From Trichomonas vaginalis G3 (lineage: Eukaryota; Parabasalia; Trichomonadida; Trichomonadidae): a DNA stretch of 64,000 nt. The notes beneath the pieces are model-generated. The model was given only the letters and a program-made list of their open reading frames with translations, was not told the DNA's origin and searched no databases. Positions 53,994-64,000 of this stretch are shown here, piece after piece. The translations under genes were made by a program, and so were the position numbers. Numbering within the stretch: the first letter of the stretch is position 1; every line of letters begins with the position of its first letter. Where the stretch lies: assembly GCF_026262505.1 (NCBI RefSeq), contig NC_067205.1, positions 9,362,001-9,426,000 of the forward strand, given 5' to 3'.

Positions 53994-54934
53994 ATGATTT
54001 CAACAATCGGCACAACAACAATTCAAGCCACAACTACAGCACCAAACTCGCTAGTCATGAATCCTACGTCAATGTTGGTAGAGATGAAAAGCTTTATTCC
54101 TTCTTCATATACTTTTGAAACAGAAATCCAGAAGATAAAGCAAGAACTTTTAACAAGTAATTTAGACTGTAGTGCGAAAGATGAAACAAATGAACAGTAT
54201 CTTTATGAAATGGAGGACCTCATCGACCATTTGCCTAAACTACCTGAAATTCAGCAGCAAAAACTAACTATTCCTGAATTCGACGAAATTGAAGTCAAAG
54301 CAACTGACTCAGTAGAAATTAAGAATTCATACGAAAGTAAATTATGAATTCCTTGGTTTTCATTGCAACCATAAAGTTATGGACAAAGATTGCGACATGG
54401 TTTATAAAATATTTCTGACCTTTACAAATCCGAAGAATTTAAGACATACGATAACTTTGTTTCATTAGTTGCAAAATGTGTATGGCAGATAAGAGATAAA
54501 GATAGAAGAGGTAAGGTATGGAATGAACAGATAAAACCAGCAGCTTTTGAGTTAAAGAAAACCATTGACGCCTTAGTTGTTCTAGCTGGTTTTATTTCAA
54601 TGTATAACGCAAAAACGATGCCGCAATGTTCAAAATTTAAAGCAGCAATAAGAAAATATAACTACTCAGTCAAAGAGATAGAAAGAATGCGAAACGACTA
54701 TGCAGACTTAAAGAAAGAAGCAGAAAAGCCAGCAGAAGATAAAATGGATATGTTGACATTTCTTAATAAAAACTATCCAACAGCAGAAGATTTCCTTTAT
54801 CTGACGTCAAGAAGAAGTATAAAGAAACTTTCGGCATTGTTAAAACATTCGATGTACTAAAAGAAGAAATAGAAGCTACGAAATTGTTTAGGATTTCAAA
54901 TATACATCGTACAATTCATGTAAAACGCTTGTGA
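53994..54934 (+). pseudogene. Homologue of the 8530 early gene
   Basis: Closely similar in DNA to 8530-9444 over its whole length (MLVEMKSFIPSSYTFET.IQKIKQELLTSNLDCSAKDETNEQYLYEM...). Its N-terminus differs (ISTIGTTTIQATTT). The locus looks broken, about four breaks. High similarity with A next to non-matching operators shows recent exchange of the gene between element families. Confidence 0.7.
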
Positions 54935-54944
54935 AAAAAAGGTG

Positions 54945-54990
54945 AAAAAACAGGTGAGATCTCACCTCTTCACCTCAACATATTTTTATT
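54945..54990. promoter_or_regulatory. Compound palindromic site, GGTGA type, reversed
   Basis: GGTGAAAAAACAGGTGAGAT with CTCACCTCTTCACC; centre 54957-54962. The two extra half-sites stand on the left, so it is in the other orientation relative to 53841. It lies ~85 bp before the 55046 locus and ends the 53994 locus, just as the 9480 site does in A. Confidence 0.6.
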
Positions 54991-55045
54991 GAATTCAGCA
55001 CAAAAATAATGAATTTCATTAGTTATTTTGTATGTAAAGACAGTA

Positions 55046-55655
55046 ATGACAAACATTGAGTTTGAAACAGTTAGAAAGATAGACAATGACACCAAAGTGG
55101 TTAGAATAGGTGATTTAAACGTAAGATACTCAAAGAAATACAACAAATATTCTTTGTCAGACATTATATCTCCATCTGGAAAAAAACAAACGACTGGGTT
55201 AGAAATGCTTCAACTCAGAAAATTTTGACAAGAAATCCTGAGCTTATGATATCAGTAGCATTTCATGGAACAAGAGCATATCTTATAGACAAAAGTCTTA
55301 TACCAATAGTTTTGTTATGGTTAGACCCAGTTGTTGGATATAACTTCATAACATATGGTTCATTCGATACGGAACGTTGCAGTGAAGGCTTACTTTACAT
55401 CGTTCAGAAACCGAAGGACTTCAACACAAAAGATATAAGATAGGAAGGACATATAATATAACTCAAAGATATGACAGTACAGTCAATAGAGTCAAGGTTG
55501 TGTTTGTTAATGATATGAGAGCTGCTGAAACAGAACTGCTTGAAGTTTTTGAGAAAATGTATGGTGCTCCCACGAAAGGTAAAGAAACGTTTGAAGTAGA
55601 TGAGATAGATAAAGCTATAAAATTATTTGACGAAGTTGCTGAAAAATACATGTAA
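55046..55655 (+). pseudogene. KilA-N type locus
   Basis: Begins MTNIEFETVRKIDNDTKVVRIGDLNVRYSKKYNKYSLSDIISPSGKKQTTGLEMLQL after a GTATGTAAAGACAGTA leader. The YSLSDI...G pattern and later ..ISVAFHGTRAYLIDKSLIPIVLLWLDPVVGYN fit a KilA-N or related viral DNA-binding domain. The locus looks broken, about two breaks. It stands where A has no counterpart between 8530 and 10301. Confidence 0.45.
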
Positions 55656-55743
55656 AGCGTTTATTTTTGGTCTTTTGTGAAAGTCAGAAAATAAAGTTAG
55701 TTTTATTTTTATTTATTTTTTTATTTTGTATGTAAAGACAGTA

Positions 55744-56571
55744 ATGACAACATCAGAGAACACAACAACAGTTATAGTCCATGAAGCTATAAATGAAGAA
55801 TACGAATACATACAATATAACAAACAACTTCGCCTCATTCGTTCGGTCAAAGACGATATGTACCAAATGCAAAGTATAATGAACGCTCTTCTTTCTACAA
55901 AGCAAGCATATCATTGGTTTGAAAACCAACAGACAAAAGAACTTTTAGAAGAATTTCCTCATATGATTGCTTCCCTCGGAAAACCGAGAGAAGAGATTCC
56001 GTACGAAAATCGCAAGAATTTGGCTCCTGGTTTGAAAGGTTATTATGTTCATAGACTTTTAGTAAATGCTGTAGCAATGTGGGCTTCACCTCGTTATGCT
56101 TGTTATATTTTCATGATGTTAGATGAACTATATAAAGCAGAACGTGGAGAGATGGAAAAGAAACTTCAAGCAAAAGATGAAGTCATTGAATCCAAAGACA
56201 AAAGCATACAGAAAAGAATACCGCGTTCAGTACCAAAAGGAAAGGAAAAGAGTTATAAGTATATGATATATACTGAAGAGTTGGAGAAAGAAGAAGATAA
56301 AGATGTGGTTATGTTGCATTTAGTCAGAAGAAACAACAAGAGCTTTTATGACTTAGCTAAAATATATAAATCTGACAGAAACTGGTTCTATCGTGAAAAC
56401 TTACCGATTTCAATGACACCGAATGAGCAAATAAAGGAAATTGTCAAAAATACTCTTCCTCAAACACACTATGACATCAAAGGTTGCACAATACTTACAT
56501 TCAAAGAAGACTTAACATTACTGAAGGAAAAAATAACAGAATATTTCGATAACTTCAAAGAGGAAGAATAA
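55744..56571 (+). CDS. KilA-N type regulator, mosaic partner of the 10301 gene
   Basis: A 275-residue protein. Residues 1-45 and about 145-272 agree almost fully with the 10301 protein, while 46-144 (MNALLSTKQAYHWFENQQTKELLEEFPHMIASLGKPREEIPYENRKNLAPGLKGYYVHRLLVNAVAMWASPRYACYIFMMLDEL) is clearly different in sequence and longer, though of the same KilA-N type. Start after the GTATGTAAAGACAGTA leader and the early-type promoter at 55690-55735. Reads open although neighbours are broken, which suggests a later arrival or selection. Confidence 0.75.
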   Translation: MTTSENTTTVIVHEAINEEYEYIQYNKQLRLIRSVKDDMYQMQSIMNALLSTKQAYHWFENQQTKELLEEFPHMIASLGKPREEIPYENRKNLAPGLKGYYVHRLLVNAVAMWASPRYACYIFMMLDELYKAERGEMEKKLQAKDEVIESKDKSIQKRIPRSVPKGKEKSYKYMIYTEELEKEEDKDVVMLHLVRRNNKSFYDLAKIYKSDRNWFYRENLPISMTPNEQIKEIVKNTLPQTHYDIKGCTILTFKEDLTLLKEKITEYFDNFKEEE

Positions 56572-56626
56572 AAAAATCTAAGCTAATTTTATTTTTTTTA
56601 TAAAATTTTATCTCATATGAAAGAAC

Positions 56627-56842
56627 ATGAATTTAGAATATTCGGAACTCATGACAGAAGAGAGAGAACGAACACATGTAAAAGATTATGCAAAATTTCT
56701 GAAGACATACAAAGCATTTAAACAATATCTAAATGCTTCTAAAGATTATGCAAAATTTCTGAAGGTATATAAAGCTTATGAAAAAGCGTATGAAAAGTTT
56801 ATACATTGGGGAATTGTTGTAAAATATCGATATGAAGACTAA
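56627..56842 (+). CDS. Small repeat-containing protein, 71 residues
   Basis: MNLEYSELMTEERERTHVKDYAKFLKTYKAFKQYLNASKDYAKFLKVYKAYEKAYEKFIHWGIVVKYRYED. It has two copies of (K)DYAKFLK(T/V)YKA(F/Y), one helix each. Leader CATATGAAAGAAC before ATG with a TTTTATTTTTTTTATAAAA tract. Unknown; perhaps a small helical regulator. Confidence 0.45.
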   Translation: MNLEYSELMTEERERTHVKDYAKFLKTYKAFKQYLNASKDYAKFLKVYKAYEKAYEKFIHWGIVVKYRYED

Positions 56843-56860
56843 CCAAAAATATATTTTTGC

Positions 56861-57334
56861 TTAAATAGCTTCAGGGTCTATTTCTTCAACCATTTCACTT
56901 CCTTCGTCAATGTCAATAGAAGCTTCTTCAACCTTTGGTAAGAATTTCTGTATAACATCTTTGTTCGTTATTGTCTTCAGAGATGAAGGATAATATTTCA
57001 CATTTGTTTCACCCTTCTTATATTCTTTCTGTTCGGAAAGATTTAAAGCAATACTGAAGAAGTCAATATTAGAGTTCTTTATAACAGTATAATGAGTATC
57101 TTTGACATTCACGAAGAAACTCTTTTGTTTCAAAACTACTGCTAACTCTTGTGAAGTATAACGTTTGCGGTCAATGACGATAGCTAATGGTCTGACATAC
57201 TGACCAAACTTAGATTCTTTCACAAACTTCTTGTTAAAGATAACATTAACATTTGAAGCATTATTGAACTCATTCTTGATGGCAGTAGCGAGAGCATTGT
57301 ATGAAAAGAACTTGCAATCTTGCATGTGTTTCAT
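56861..57334 (-). CDS. Protein with acidic tail beside PolB, possible ssDNA-binding role
   Basis: A 157-residue protein: MKHMQDCKFFSYNALATAIKNEFNNASNVNVIFNKKFVKESKFGQYVRPLAIVIDRKRYTSQELAVVLKQKSFFVNVKDTHYTVIKNSNIDFFSIALNLSEQKEY..., ending IDIDEGSEMVEEIDPEAI. Similar in position and ending to the 13107 gene of A. Divergent from the PolB locus with a shared 89-bp T-rich spacer. Role inferred from the acidic end and from the neighbour. Confidence 0.45.
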   Translation of the reverse strand: MKHMQDCKFFSYNALATAIKNEFNNASNVNVIFNKKFVKESKFGQYVRPLAIVIDRKRYTSQELAVVLKQKSFFVNVKDTHYTVIKNSNIDFFSIALNLSEQKEYKKGETNVKYYPSSLKTITNKDVIQKFLPKVEEASIDIDEGSEMVEEIDPEAI

Positions 57335-57423
57335 TAAAATAAAAATATTAAATTATTTTGAAAAATAACTTAAAAAATCTAATCTAATTTTTTCAAAAAA
57401 TATTTTTTTATTTCCTACTAAAG

Positions 57424-60400
57424 ATGTATCGGAAGTTGTCTAAGTTAGAACACTCGGAAATAAAACAACTTCTTACAGAAGCTAACATAGATGTTGCAAA
57501 ACATTACGCAACAAACAAAAAAGCACTCGCTGACTTCATTAAAGACTATAATGGTGCAATAAGTTATGATAGAATTCATGAGTTCATAAAGCCGCAACGC
57601 GGCGAGGACGAAGTCCATGCAAGAGCATTTCCTTTAAATGACGTTGCTATTGACTTATATCATAGACGTTCAGTACCTCATGAAGTAAGAAGAGAAATGT
57701 TTGACATAACAAATGCAAACGTTGGTGAAACAAGAAGAAGAGACGACACACTGAAACAACAGAGAAGAGAGATGTTTAAGAGCGCTATAGAACAAGTTCG
57801 CAAAGCTAACGATGTCATTCGTTCCATTGACGACAAACCAAAAGAAGGTGAGAGATGGTTAAAGAAAGATGAAGAGAATAGGAAGAGAAATGTGAAGTCA
57901 GGCAATAGACTCATTGACTTTAACATCGAAGCTTTAGATGAACCAAACAGAGACTACTTACACAAACATTTCGGTAAGGTTTTCATGAGACTCTTAGAGA
58001 AAATTAAAATAAACTCACAACAGAGATGGATGGTATGTTATAAACTTGGTGGAAAGTATGAATGTTCTACGTTAAACCTCAATAATATTGGAACATTACT
58101 ACATCAGCTCTTGAAGGAGAACTTTATATCAGAGATAGAAGCAAATGCTGCAGGTATTGTTGAAATGCACTATGACTTCTTCTTGACAAACATAAAGAAT
58201 CTTACCGAAATAAAGATGTATGATTTAACAGAATATGAAGGCTTAACGATGTCAGATGTAAAGAAAGGCAAACCAAAAAAGAGACCATATAGAGATGAAA
58301 GCACACTGACAAATGACCAGAAAGCCATTTTGGAAGCTCTTAAGCAAACAGGAAACCCAGCACTTATAGAAAGCTTTTGGAAAGATAATGGTGAAAAGAA
58401 GTTTTATAAGAAAAGAAGCGGTCAGTTCTGGAAGTATCTTTGCACATTACCTATAAATCTTGAGCGCTACCAAATCTTCAATGAACTGAACAAAAGAACT
58501 GCAACACTTATGACAGAAGACAATTTTTCGTTTATGCTTGCATTCAGGCTGGAGTAGATGGAGAGACTATTGACCACATGAGAGAAGTCATTCGTGTTAG
58601 AGACTTTCCTCAAAGTAAAGTACAAGAAATTTCTGACGCAACAGGTATAGCATTTAATGTTACCATTGGTTACTTCAATGACTCAAGACATAATGAAATA
58701 AAGAGATACATACCAAAAGAATGTGAAACTGTTAGAACTATTGACTTACTTCTTGTTGAAGACCACTACATGCTAAATGAAAGATTACCAATGACAACAT
58801 ATTTCATTCGCAACTATATAGAAATTCTCAAAGCTTGTGGTGGAATGAACATTGAGAAACAGATGAAGATTTATACAAAGAGAGAGAACAAATATATTGT
58901 TCGTTATGATAGAACAACACCGTTATGGGATGTTATGAAAACATTGTGGGAGTGCAAATATTTCGAACCTATTTCTTATGGAGAACTTTTCACATATACG
59001 ACTGACTTATATAAACAGAACCTTGCACCATTTAAAGATTTGACATATGCTCCAAAGTATTGTGTACAACTGAAGAAGAAAGCTGAGCCAAAAGAAGTAA
59101 ATAAAAATAAGTGCAAGTTCATTCCTGAGCACGTTTTCTTTGCTGACTTTGAGTGTAGCACTGATGGAGTTCATAAAGCCTTTAACATTTGTTATGACAG
59201 TGAAGATGGTTCAGTGAGTGAAAGCATTTGGGGTCAGAACTGTGCAACAGAATTTTTGGAACGACTTCCTGACAAGAGTTTAATATATTTCCATAACCTC
59301 AGTTATGATATAAACTTCATCTTAAGACACATGACAGAAGTGAAAGGAACTCCCATCATTAAAGGTTCACGAACAATGCAAATAACTGGCTTATATAAAG
59401 GAAGGGCAATTATTATAAAAGACTCTTACAGTGTTATAAATAAGAAGCTTAAACTATTTCCTGCTATGTTTAACTTACAACAGGACCGAAAGAAGTATTT
59501 CCATACAACTACTACAGCAGTGTTTTGTTAGCAAATGACAACAGAACTGGTGTCATTTCTGAAGCATGTAAGTTTGTAAAAGATATTGATACATTCATGA
59601 AAAACATAGATTCCATCAAAAGGTTGTAGAATAGATGAGAACCACTTCGACTTAGAAAAGTATAGCACATTTTATTGCAAACAAGATGTAAGAATTTTAA
59701 GAGAAGGTTTTGTTAAGTTCCGCAATGACATATTGAAAGAATTTGATTTAAACGTTTATGACTACGTTAGTATTTGTTCAATTGCTAACAAATTGTTTGA
59801 GAACAGAGTGTACTTCCCGAATGGAAATTTAATGACCTCTCAAATAAACCAAGAGAATTTATTTCACGCTGTATTCAAGGTGGAAGATGTATGCTGTCAG
59901 ATAACATTAAACAAAAGAGCGAAAAAAACTCATTGCTGACTTCGACGCTGTTTCATTATATCCATCAGCTATAGCAAGACTTTATACTTTAGAAGGTATT
60001 CCAAAGGTTATGAAGAAGAAATGTTAAGCACAGAGTATCTCATGAGACATTTATTCGATGACGACCAAAAGGAACCATTGGTGAAAAGTTTATGTCTGGC
60101 TTCTTTGTTCTCATTAAGATAACAGAGATTGGAATACATAGACACTTTCCTTTAATAGTTTGTGACCCTGAACTAAATCCAGAACTTAACGTTCCCAGAA
60201 GTTCAAACACTTGCTGTTTAATGTATGTTGACCATATAACATTACAAGACCTCATAAAATATCAAGGTGTCAAATGTGAAGTGTTGCAAGGATACTATTA
60301 CGATGGAAACAGAGATATTAGAATAAGAGATGAAGTAAAGAAGTTGTTTGAGTTAAGGTTAAAGTATAAGAAAGAAGGAAATCCTTTGCAAGAAAATATA

Positions 60401-61153
60401 AAGCTCATTCTGAACAGTATTTATGGCAAAACTATTCTATCTCCTATTTAGTCAAAAATAACCATAGTAAATGACAAAGATGCTATAAGATATGCCATCA
60501 GAAACTACAACCATATAGTGAAGTTCGAAGGTTTGGATGGTTCAGATAAAACTATTTTCAAGCTAACGAAAAGCATTTGCAGACACTTTAACTTCTGTCC
60601 GGTGTTAACATTCTGTCTATGTCGAAGAGAATAATGTGTGAAGTATTCTGTACTGCTGAGGACTTAGGAATGGACGTCTTTTATAGCGATACGGACAGTA
60701 TGCATCTCTACAATGAAGATATCCCTCGTTTAGCTGAAGAGTTTGAGAAACGTTATGGAAGAGTTCTCATTGGTAAAAACCTTGGTCAATTTCATAGCGA
60801 CTTTGCAGAAATCACACCTGGAAAACAAAGTTTAGCATACAAGTCAATATTTTGTGGAAAGAAGACTTACATAGACTTACTCACGAATGATTTAAATGAA
60901 GTTGCATTTCACTGCAGAATGAAAGGCGTGAAGCAAGATGTTATTGCTTTAACGCTAATGAAATGTTTCCTGACTCTGTTCAGTGTTTCTATGATGAAGA
61001 TAAAGGTTTAATGGTTCCGCAAGGAACATATGACAAAGATTCTGAGTTCAGTTAATGAAACTTTACAAAGCACTTTATGACGGTCAGAGATTGGATTTGA
61101 CTTATGTAAGTCATGTCAACCTTGCTTTGAAGAGAAGTTTAACTTCTCAATAA
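57424..61153 (+). pseudogene. Protein-primed type DNA polymerase B (PolB) locus
   Basis: A long locus with a SAP-like start (LEHSEIKQLLTEANIDVAKHYATNKKALADFI), a ~350-residue N-terminal part as in other Polinton polymerases, then exonuclease motifs (HVFFADFECSTDG; IYFHNLSYDINFIL), polymerase motif A (DAVSLYPSAI), motif B (KLILNSIYGKT) and motif C (YSDTDSMHLY). The order is that of family B polymerases of Polintons and adenoviruses. The locus looks broken, with roughly six to eight breaks. It copies the element genome when active. Confidence 0.85.
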
Positions 61154-61267
61154 CGACTAAAACAAGCTTATTCGTAAGTTGAAGTTCTGAGGTCATTTAT
61201 TTTTGTCAGCAATGAGGTCATTCGTGATAAAATAAAAACTAGCGCAAGGCGAAACCCATGTGGTCAT
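61154..61267. other. Spacer between converging loci
   Basis: Short non-coding stretch; nothing beyond GTCATTTATTTTTGTC-like T-rich sequence. Confidence 0.4.
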
Positions 61268-62119
61268 TTACAATACTGCGATGGTAGAGTTTAAGAGTTG
61301 TGCTTCAATGTAGAGACAGTCCTTATGGTCTGGAGGTAAGAACACTGGGCAGTTATGGTCATGAGTGGAGAACATGTCTATCCAAAACTCACGATTGAAG
61401 CCAGTTAATTTATAGTATTTAGGGTTAGGAAGTGGTGAAGTTCTTGTATGACCAATGAATCTTTTCAACTCCTTACTTAAGTTTGAATATATATAGCTTG
61501 CTTTCTATCCCAAATGCCTGGAAATCTAATTTCGAAAAATCATTTTTCCTCGGAAGCATTGCATCATAATTGAAAACATTCTTGAAATCATCACTTGTTC
61601 AGAGATTTGAAATCTATTAACGTAATGGATTTTTTTTCTTTTTAGCTACTTCATGAATGGTGAGAATACAATGAATTGACAGTCATGTGTTCCATCTTCA
61701 TTTGCTACAAACTCGTAATGAAAAGCTATTAATCTTTCTACAATTCCTTCTTCTTTCAGTTCTGCAAGAAAATCACGTAAAGGCTGTAAAGTTTGTACTT
61801 CAATGTTAAACTTCTTTGAAAATTTTCGTAAAATGTAATTATACAGTCTTCTAACGTCGTACTGTCATTGAAGTATTGTATATGTGAATGTTTTGGGCGC
61901 CTTTAAGACTGTTCGTCATTTTCTATCTCGACTTGAAGTATAAAGTCAACCTTTCTGAAAGCACGTGTTATATACATAGATGTTATGCCAATGTTACTTC
62001 TCTTCATTTATGTTCACAATCCAGTCTGTTGGAAACTTAAACGTTACTCTGTTCCCCTTTATTTTGACGTCAGGGTTTTCACTACTGAACGCAACAGATA
62101 AAGGTATTTGTCTATACAT
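61268..62119 (-). pseudogene. Virion-like protein locus, RFDFP-related family
   Basis: The start (MYRQIPLSVAFSSENPDVKIKGNRVTFKFPTDWIVNINEE) has the ...(F/Y).FP..W.. block of the 5344 and 45569 proteins, and the end (KELKRFIGHTRTSPLPNPKYYKLTGFNREFWIDMFSTHDHNCPVFLPPDHKDCLYIEAQLL) is protein-like. The locus looks broken, about five breaks. Confidence 0.5.
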
Positions 62120-62143
62120 TTAATTCGGATAAAAATAAACCAT

Positions 62144-62404
62144 TTACTCTTTCTTTGCTTTTGCTTCTTCTCTAGCTTTTGCTTCAGCTTCTTCTCTAGC
62201 TTTCTCGCCAGTAGGCTTGGGTTCTTTTGTCTTCCAGCAGCTAATGCAGCAAGTTGTTTTTCACTAAGTTTTCTCTTTGGTCTCTCTGGCTTTTTTCTTG
62301 TTTTTGTTCCTTCAGTTCGGATAAAATTTGCTCACGAATTTCTTTCTTCAATGCTTCAACATCTATAACCCTTAGGTCTTGTCCGTAGGGCTTGTCTGAG
62401 TCAT
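62144..62404 (-). pseudogene. Small Lys/Glu/Ala-rich protein locus
   Basis: Minus-strand coding signal with charged helical repeats (EALKKEIREQILSELKEQKQEK; AREEAKAK-like end) after a TTTTTATCTGCAGTCAA promoter box. Looks broken about twice. It is divergent from the 62451 locus. Unknown role, possibly DNA-packing or scaffold. Confidence 0.4.
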
Positions 62405-62450
62405 TTGACTGCAGATAAAAAACAAAATTAAAAACTTTAACCGATGTAAA

Positions 62451-62871
62451 ATGAGCTTGTCAAAATCAGAGCGAGAGTCTATTATATTAAATGACGCAAG
62501 AGGGAATACAACATCCTTTCTATTACGTAAGTCAGAGTAAAGATGGTAAAATATACGTAAGAAAAAGAAAGGTTCCATTAGCGAATGCAGAAAGCGACAA
62601 CATTAAGGTGCATGACAAGGGTGAAGTCCACGAAGCCCATATAAAACCTTCTGTTCAAACTGAGCCACCAAAAGAACAAGAAGAAAAGAAGCCAGATGTA
62701 CTTTCAATAACGAACCAAGAGCTTATTGCAAAGTTCGTGAATTTCATTGAAAAACAAACCGAGTCAAAGAATCCTGACCCGCCAGTGAAAGAAGTTGAGA
62801 CAAAAGAGAATGTACAGTTCATTGAAAATGTCAAGAAAAACTTCCACCACGAATGCCAAGAAGAAGAGTGA
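62451..62871 (+). pseudogene. Homologue of the 3984 gene
   Basis: Starts MSLSKSERESIILNDARGN, matching LTDEEKNSIIESARSGN of the 3984 protein, followed by DGKIYVRKRKVPLANAESD and a Pro/Glu/Lys-rich part (QTEPPKEQEEKKPD). The locus looks broken about once. It lies 40 bp before the major capsid gene, which suggests that this family helps in assembly. Confidence 0.5.
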
Positions 62872-62912
62872 GAATAATGAAGTAAATAGATATTTTTATC
62901 TGAAGTAAATAC

Positions 62913-64000
62913 ATGCAGAACGAACAGCTAAACGAATTTACTCCAGCAGAGCATATTCATCAGATTCGCTCATATTTCGATATCATAGACAATGCAGTTC
63001 AAATTGGTGACACTAATAGAAAATATTCTGACGCAAAGATTCCATCACAACCTGGAACTGCTAAAGATAACACATGGGTAACATTCAATCTCTCACCTCC
63101 TGGTGAAAATATGTTGGACCTTTACAATACATTCATTACGTATAAAATGGAAGGTCAATTTATTGTAGATAAAGAAATTGGTTCAGGTTCCAATAAAACA
63201 AACCCACCAGGATTTTGGATTGGTTTCGATGACGCTTTCTATGCAGTTGCTGGATATCAAATCCTTGCAAATGGTCGTATCGTATATTCTCAAGACAACG
63301 CAAGAGAAGAAGCATATATAACTTCAAACTCACAAACTACTGAACAAATAAAGAAAGTAGATGTTTTCTCAAAGACTCGACATGAAGATGTATGGAGTCA
63401 TTCGGGAACATGCAGAACAGGACAAATTGTTAGTGGTCCAATTACAGCAGGAAAATCATTTGATTTTAAGCTTCGTTTAAGAATTCCTGTTAGAAGATTC
63501 CTTCCATTAGAAGCTATTCGATTTATTCCAGCTTTTGCAGGAAACATTCAGCTTAAAGTAAAGTTCAGTAGCGACGCCTTACAATGCACATCTATATCTG
63601 TAAATGATATCATTGCTTCAATCCAACTCTTAAAGTTGCATTTGCTTCAGATTCAAATCCACCGACAAATAAATTTGTTCCATGGAATGAACCATTCACT
63701 ATGATAACGAAGGCAGTAGAAGCTAGTGGAATAGTTACTATTACAACTGTAACCCAGCAACTATTTCGAACAAAGATGGATTTTAATGAATGTTTCATTC
63801 ATCCAAAGTCATTCTCTTTAGACCCTAACATTTATACAGAACTTGTAGAACATTATACAAACGAGGCTTTATGTTTTCCTGTTAAAGTTATGGATTGGAT
63901 TCCTATGGACGGTTCATTCTCAAAGAATACAGATAGTTCAAGTGCAACATTTACAGCAGCTTATACGCCTATTAATGTTAAAAGTATTTGGGCACTATTT
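62913..64000 (+). pseudogene. Major capsid protein locus of element B (cut by window edge)
   Basis: Double jelly-roll capsid: N-terminal arm (NEFTPAEHIHQIRSYFDIIDNAVQIGDTNRKY), first-roll strands (TWVTFNLSPPGENMLDLYNTFITYKMEGQFIV), FKLRLRIPVRRFLPLEAIRFIPAFAGNIQLKVKF as in the capsid of A (RVPLSSFLIFRFLRYLPNWAGKISIELT). The locus looks broken about once in the visible part and continues beyond 64000. ATG follows TATTTTTATCTGAAGTAAATAC, the structural-gene promoter box. Confidence 0.8.

Larger units (their letters stand above)
44196..64000. mobile_element. Polinton/Maverick element B (right part outside window)
   Basis: A second Polinton with its own set: packaging ATPase, minor capsid-like genes, fibre and collar loci, integrase, KilA-N genes, PolB and major capsid. 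The left limit is placed near 44196 (AGTATGGGTTAG...) because element-type features start there: a hairpin GGAGGC-ACTGCGA-GCCTCC at 44213-44231 like the GGCAC/GTGCC one at the end of A. It is approximate. Around ten loci look broken, with perhaps fifteen to twenty breaks in total, so B is clearly older than A. Gene order differs from A although many genes are related. Confidence 0.8.

Overview
The window looks like nuclear DNA of a parabasalid, most likely a trichomonad (Trichomonas or Tritrichomonas type). The reasons are AT-rich DNA, intron-poor genes, a TCATTT initiator about 10 bp before a host start codon, an ankyrin gene with the trichomonad N-terminal layout, PA14/EGF and Pmp-like surface protein pieces, and dense Maverick/Polinton elements. 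Species cannot be fixed from sequence reading alone.

Three blocks are visible. (1) Positions 1-23349 hold Polinton element A, cut by the left window edge. It carries a double-jelly-roll major capsid gene, a minor capsid gene, an FtsK/HerA packaging ATPase, an rve integrase, fibre and phage-collar proteins, an SF3 helicase, two KilA-N proteins, two near-identical HNH endonuclease genes, a tRNA-like gene and many short repeats. Nearly all its genes look whole, so it is young. (2) Positions 23350-44195 are host DNA. They hold a pogo-type transposon with 71-bp inverted ends, a 242-bp near-perfect inverted repeat 7.5 kb apart, a PA14/EGF surface protein, a shortened TM9SF protein, an O-acetyltransferase relic, an ankyrin gene split by a 37-bp minisatellite, a hAT-like non-autonomous element with an 8-bp target duplication, tRNA-Arg(ACG), and an array of seven back-to-back hairpins. 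(3) Positions ~44196-64000 hold Polinton element B, cut by the right edge. It has fibre, collar, integrase, KilA-N, protein-primed type PolB and major capsid loci, but many are broken, so it is older.

Within both elements two promoter classes can be seen. Structural genes have a TTTTTA(C/T) box some 8-15 bp before ATG, often shared by divergent pairs. The regulatory (early-type) genes have an AATAAAGTTAGTTTT box followed by a T-rich tract and a GTATGTAA-like leader.

The most interesting signal is a compound palindromic site of five half-sites centred on AGATCT, placed before the regulatory genes. Its layout is the same in A and B, but all five half-sites change together (GTTAG type in A, GGTGA type in B, and a third GGGTAG type once in A). 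The KilA-N protein pair shared by A and B (10301-11080 and 55744-56571) is almost identical at both ends but strongly different in its middle, putative DNA-binding, part. I infer a modular regulator/operator system in which specificity is swapped between related elements. A second unusual signal is arrays of abutting long hairpins, once inside A (four hairpins per 250-bp unit) and once in host DNA beside B, with the same architecture but unrelated sequence.
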